NCBI GenBank assembly: GCA_024734555.1
Contig: JANPWX010000452.1
Span: forward strand, 381,115-445,114
Direction: 5' to 3'
Origin: Trochalopteron elliotii
Lineage: Eukaryota; Chordata; Aves; Passeriformes; Leiothrichidae
DNA: 64,000 bases
A program made the position numbers and the translations under genes. Positions 58,936 through 64,000 of the stretch are shown here, one piece after another (the first letter of the stretch is position 1; every line of letters starts with the position of its first letter). The notes beneath the pieces were generated by a model. It saw only the letters and a program-made list of their open reading frames with translations, was not told the origin of the DNA and did not search any database.

Positions 58936-61900
58936 GGATATATTAAAATACCCAGAATTTTTTCTTTTGACTTAGTTTGTTGACACTTTGAGTAATGCTT
59001 TCTGTAATAAAATAACTTCTCATTATTTTAATTCTGGTTTAGGGGAGATAAAATGTTCAGCCTCTCATGTAATGTATTTTATGCCAACAGATGACAGTAC
59101 CAAATTACTGTATAAATGGGAAAAGACATTCCTGATGAATATATATGTGTATTTGTATGGCTGGGAGACATTATGAAAGGGTCACTGCACAGTCAGCACG
59201 TGAGCTGGCTTATACTTGTTGACTAAGAAAATCCTGGTGTCTTTGACATAGAGCAAGAATATTTTAATATTTCATTGTGTAGGGCAGCAAGGCAATGAGA
59301 GATTTAATCTGCAGAGCATATGAGGTATACTGAAATGCAGGCATTTTCAGTACAGTAATACCTATAACAGGGAGATGCAGTAAGGGTCAATGTGGTGCCC
59401 TTTCCAGATCTTATCTTTGTGATGAGATTTCAGTGATATGAACCAGAATTTTTTTTTCTCTGTCAGATTGTTTACAAACTTCTCACCCAACTCACTCAAT
59501 TTCTTTGCTTTCCGTGAAACATCATGTATCCTGTGATAGGAACATATATATAAATATATAATTTTTGTTGCTTTTTAGCAGCACGTGTGATTAAATGGGG
59601 ACTGTTTTGTTGAAGTATATATGTTTCTAATCAGTCTTTGATCTTAATAAATTGTATATTCTCCAGCCTATGGGACCTAACATCACATGAGTGGATGCTG
59701 TTGTCTTATGTTCTAGTTTCAGTTTAAATCCCACTGGCTGGTGAGCTGCAATTAGCTCCATAACCCAGCCAAAGAGAATTTACCATTCAAGCTTTCCAAG
59801 TAGATTTGTGTAGTTCATCAAAGAACAAATAGATTATGAAGGGATTTGATGTGGCATTTACTGCTAATAGGGCCTTACTGCTGCAAGAGCAGAACAAAAG
59901 GGAAGTGTTCTTTTCAATGCTGTTGGAAATAAAGGGACATTGTCATAGTGAATTTTATACAGGGACTCTTCTGCCCTTCCAAGTAGAGGCACTTTATGGA
60001 CAGTCACTGAGGCTTCATTTCCCCAGCAGCATAAACTGCCAAGCAGATGATCCTGTCTGGAATGTCCACTTCCAGTTGCACAGTGCTGCCTCATCTCCTT
60101 TGCTAAAGTGGTGCTTGACCCAGCCATGCTGAGCAGTTTCATCTCACCAAGTTAAGAGAAAATATTTGGAGAGTGGAAGGAGGGAGGGTCCCATCTGTTT
60201 TCTGTCAGCAGTCTCAGGTTGTGGTTTGATGCTGTGGCTAAATCAGCCTAATGGCCAAGTGCTGCAATGAGAGCAGGCCCATCCCTCTGCCAGCTTGAAC
60301 TCACTCACTCTTGTGAGCTTTGCTGCAGGTGTGAGGAAAGCAGCAGCATCCCTGTCAGAGAGAGCCATTAGGGCAGATTCCAGTCAGGTAATGCCAAACT
60401 GTTCCTTCAGGACATCCTGCTCTGTTTCTGTTTGTTTGACATGTGTGGATACCCTGGGAGCTTGGTCAGCACCCCCTGAGATGCTGCTGTTGTGGAGGCA
60501 GGAGTCTGAAATGAGTTGGAGGCACTGTAGTTCTTAATATTCAATATTTCTTGCAGTGTTCAATGCTTTTCAGCACAGCAAAGCACACGACCTAAGATGC
60601 TCCTTTATATCCACTCTGAATTGTGTTACTCTTTTAAGGAGATGAACTGTGCAGTAGTTTATTTTAAGCAAATTATAAATCTGAGAAAGAAAAGTTATCT
60701 GACATAAGTAAATAAACTTGAAGCTGTGTATTTGATAAAGGGCTGTAGTTAATGAGCTTTTTTTAAAAGGAAACATTTCAAATAAGAGAAAAAATAAAAG
60801 TATAGATTACAGTTTGCTCTATAACAATTCAATGAAATTTATTTAAACTATTAGGTGAAAATTTGTTTTGAGATATTTGAGAAGACAGTTATTTCTATTT
60901 ACAGCAGGACTTCAGAAAACACATCTCAGAAGAGTGTAAACAAGTTAGTTTTTCAGAGATGAGCAAAATGTAAGCTCCAAAAAGCAAATGTCTAATAAAT
61001 AGACAAACAAATTTCAAAAATATGCAAAAGAATCTTGTCTCTGCTTATAGAAAATACTGAAAGGGATCCTACTGGGAACAGATTGCTTTTCTTTCTGTTT
61101 TTGGTGGTGTGAGTGCAGGCAGAACTTTTCTCACTATTCCAAAGCAGGCTTGGTAGCTGTCAAATCATAAGAACTTGCAAAACTGCAATTTCCAGACTTT
61201 GGTGTTAGTACTGGTGGTGAGAGGAAAAGGAAACCAGTTCTATAGACCTTAACTTCCATATATTCAGTCTTGTAAATTCACATTTTAAGTTTTGCTCTTT
61301 ATTTGCATTTTGGGCTGAAGTATCACTGTCTCAGGAGGTCAACAAAATCTCAGAGAATTTGACTGAGAATTTTTAAAGTTTTGTAAATGTTTTGAAGAGA
61401 ACCCAAGCATGATCTTTAGAGAAAATAAAGTGATTTTTAAAATTTTTCATGGTTATACTGTTTCACAGTTTCTTCAATTGAATGTTTGTCCTTTTATGCT
61501 CCATATCATCCAACTGGGGCTGAAGATTGCTCTTACAGAATATCTTGATCAGCCATACCTGTTCTTGCTGGTTTTGCATTTATTTGGTTATGTTCATATA
61601 ATGCTTCTGTAGTAATGTTCCTTGAGAGACTTTGTAGTCCTTAGGCAGGAAACAGGTATGTTTGCAGTTTCTTGTGTATCCTTGACCATTTTTCCTGTGT
61701 ACAGTTCAAGAAAGACAATACTCTTCTCCTTCTTAGATATTTACTTTCTAAGGATCCTGCTGGTGTTACCCTCACTCTGAATTGCTTTGTTAAAGAATAC
61801 TTTTTCTGCTTTAAGTGAATCCAGACAAATCACTAAATCTTAAATCAGGTTGCTCAAAAATTTTTAATGTTCCTTCTGAATTTTAAAAAGTCTGTTGGTG

Positions 61901-62380
61901 GCTGAACAGAATTTGGAGGGATGGTAAACTGCTCCATTTTTGGTGACTTAAGTACATCAGCAGTTGCAAATAATTTCTCAAATCTCAATTTTAGATTTGT
62001 AATCAGAATACAAAAATATAATTTTGGCTAATCAAAGTGCTATAAATAATTTTTATAACATGAGCTTATTTTTATAACATATCTTTTGATGTATGTGGGG
62101 AAAAAAGGTTTCACAAAATATTTGGTTCAAACAATAAAATCATAATTCTTGAAAGGGCAGGTCTAAAGAACGGATGAAAGAAATTCATCCTGTAAAAATT
62201 TCTAGAAACGTGGGAATTTCTCAGTAGCACTCTTCCACCTCTAGTCATGGAAACTGGGCAGCATTTCAGTTCATTCATGTGTGTCTGTTATCCCAGTCCA
62301 CTCAAAATTCTTTTACAGAATTTCATTGAGTTTCTGTTAGGGTGGACCTGTCAGGGTTACACAGAAATTCTGTATCCTGA

Positions 62381-62429
62381 TATTAGTAATTACACAGGTA
62401 ATTACCAATTAGTACATAAATTACTAATA
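62381..62429. repeat. Nested inverted repeats with homeodomain-like cores
   Basis: TATTAGTAATT (62381-62391) and its exact reverse complement (62419-62429) flank a 27-base loop that itself contains the perfect 10-bp palindrome GGTAATTACC (62397-62406). TAATT cores recur through the stretch. Confidence 0.75.
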
Positions 62430-64000
62430 ATTATACAGGATTACTGTTTAACTTTATTTATGATTTTTTTTCAGGGTTGGAATAGAAGATATTTATGGGA
62501 TTAATATCCAAAACAAATAGCTTCCTGGTTTAATTACCTTTCTAGATAACTAAATGGCTAAGCAGAAGATGAGATGTGAAATCAGACAAGAAATTAAACC
62601 ATATTTCAGCAGAATAGGCCATTACTCAAATCTCAACACCTGTGTGCATATAGAGACACACAGTAGGAGTGCAAAACCTTCTGGTTTAATTTGATAGTTA
62701 ACAGTTCAATATTTACAAATAGTGCTTGGCTACCCTCCCTCTAGGAAAAAAAATGTTACTTTCATATCTGATTTCTGTAAAGGTCCTTCCCGTTGAATAA
62801 ATCTATTTTTTGTAGCATCTGTCAAACATAACCTGTTTATATGGGCCAGACATACAATCAGTAGCAAACTGGTAATGCAGGTTATGTTGTATATTTGCGT
62901 AATTCAGCTTACTGCCTTCACATGAAATCAGCATTTACCTCCCTGCCACGTGAATACTTTCTGTATATGAAAGGGTTATTTGTCTGGTTTACCTTCCCAT
63001 GTCTTTTCTGCTTTGTCAAGAAAATTCACTTAACACAGTCATATTAATCTTGAGCTTATCAAATCTCCCTTTGGGAATATAAAGCTTTAAAATACACATA
63101 AGAAATGGTATTGCACTTATCTTTTTCAGGGATGAAAACCTTATTATCTGAATCTTCTATTAAAATTTGTATTTAGCTTTATCATTGTCTCTGGAAAAAA
63201 ATTAGTGATCCTGTTCACTCAATGTATTGGCAGAGTCATATTTGGAGGATCAAGAAAGCCAAAGGGCTTTAAGTAGGTCTGCAGAGAGATTTAAGAAAAT
63301 TGGCAATAATGGAGTGATATCAACATGTAAATGACAGACACACTGACTGTTTTCCTGAGTAGATCATATGCTGTGCTTAATCCCTGTTTCTTTGTGCCTG
63401 TGTAATTTAGGGTTTGGAGAACAACCATCTGCTTGACTCAGTGTAGGCAGAACAGAGTGGATACTGTTGAACTTTGGGGGAGTGATAGCTGTAGGAATAT
63501 TTATCCATCAGCTGAAGACATCTTTTTTATATGTATCTCCTCATTTTCATAGTCTCTTCGATAGCTTTTAATGATCAGTTGGCTTTCATGGTCTTTATAC
63601 CAGAATCTTTCTCTATGGTCCCCCTGTTTCCTCTTCCCACCCTGCCCAGATGCTGCTTTGTAGGGAAGCCTTCATTCCACCCTTCTTACAAAGAACATGC
63701 AGAATTCATGGTCCAGGTTCTGAATTGCCTTCAGTTCAGTTCCAAATGAGAAATGCATCTCTAAAAATGGAGGTTGGCTTCAGTAGTGCGTGTCACACCC
63801 GTGTTTCCTTCTGTGGGCTCAGAACTGGGGATGATTTCATGAAATGCTGCATTCTTTGAGGGAGTCTCAGCTGAGGGCTCCATGCTGTAGGGATTGCTTC
63901 TCTTCCTCCTGAGTCTGACAAAGCCCAAATAAGTTAATCTCTTGGGGCACTCATCTGACTCATGTCCTCTTGTTTCCCAGCCAAAAAGCAGGATAAATTA

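Larger units (their letters stand above)
57891..64000 (+). other. SBF2 intron, last part in window
   Basis: Unique AT-rich intron containing the probable old CR1 tail at 58775-58935 and nested inverted repeats at 62381-62429. A 59-bp segment at 60329-60387 has both acceptor-like (TTTGCTGCAG) and donor-like (CAG|GTAATG) borders but matches nothing in SBF2. No exon is supported. Confidence 0.65.

Noticed and set aside
60329..60387. 59-bp segment with both acceptor- and donor-like borders
   Set aside because: The length is not a multiple of three, the reading does not match SBF2 and isolated pseudo-exons like this are common in large introns.

Overview
This window looks like an intron-dominated stretch of a bird nuclear genome. 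Two things support that. Scattered fragments of chicken repeat 1 (CR1) LINEs lie on both strands, with the typical CR1 3' end ending in a TTCTATGATT-like tail. Four spliced exons encode a vertebrate-type DENN-domain protein. Species cannot be told from the sequence. There is no sign of prokaryotic organisation: no operons, ribosome binding sites or long ORFs.

The one gene I can name is SBF2 (MTMR13), read on the + strand. Exons at 35942-36079, 47314-47427, 49001-49111 and 51381-51486 join in frame. They encode about 156 residues of the N-terminal uDENN/cDENN region, starting at FCQPGGWQL and ending at VALLFQQLG. By my recollection of the vertebrate protein this is about residues 48-204, so the start-codon exon(s) lie upstream of the window and the rest of the roughly 1,850-residue protein lies downstream. 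All four exons have AG acceptors and GT donors. The first three are exact multiples of three with phase 0 at both ends; the fourth ends in phase 1.

Layout: 1-35941 is an upstream intron of at least 36 kb, with CR1 copies near 2.2-3.0, 11.5-12.5, 16.6-16.8, 22.2-22.5 and 32.8-32.9 kb. The intron at 36080-47313 is 11.2 kb and holds one good CR1 copy at 44.5-44.9 kb. Two short introns (1.57 and 2.27 kb) separate the next exons. From 51487 to the end is a further intron of at least 12.5 kb, with a small CR1 scrap near 51.7 kb, an anomalous GC-rich block at 57.3-57.9 kb and a probable old CR1 tail near 58.8 kb.

The unexplained signals are small. Three CpG-dense patches sit in the CpG-poor upstream intron (4.9-5.1, 20.25-20.39 and 23.42-23.55 kb). 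Two of them could be read as minus-strand exons, one with in-phase splice-like borders. A protein-like minus-strand ORF lies at 15.8-16.1 kb. Several AT-rich, TAAT-rich stretches resemble conserved noncoding elements. I did not find a convincing new biological system; most of the window reads as ordinary avian intron.
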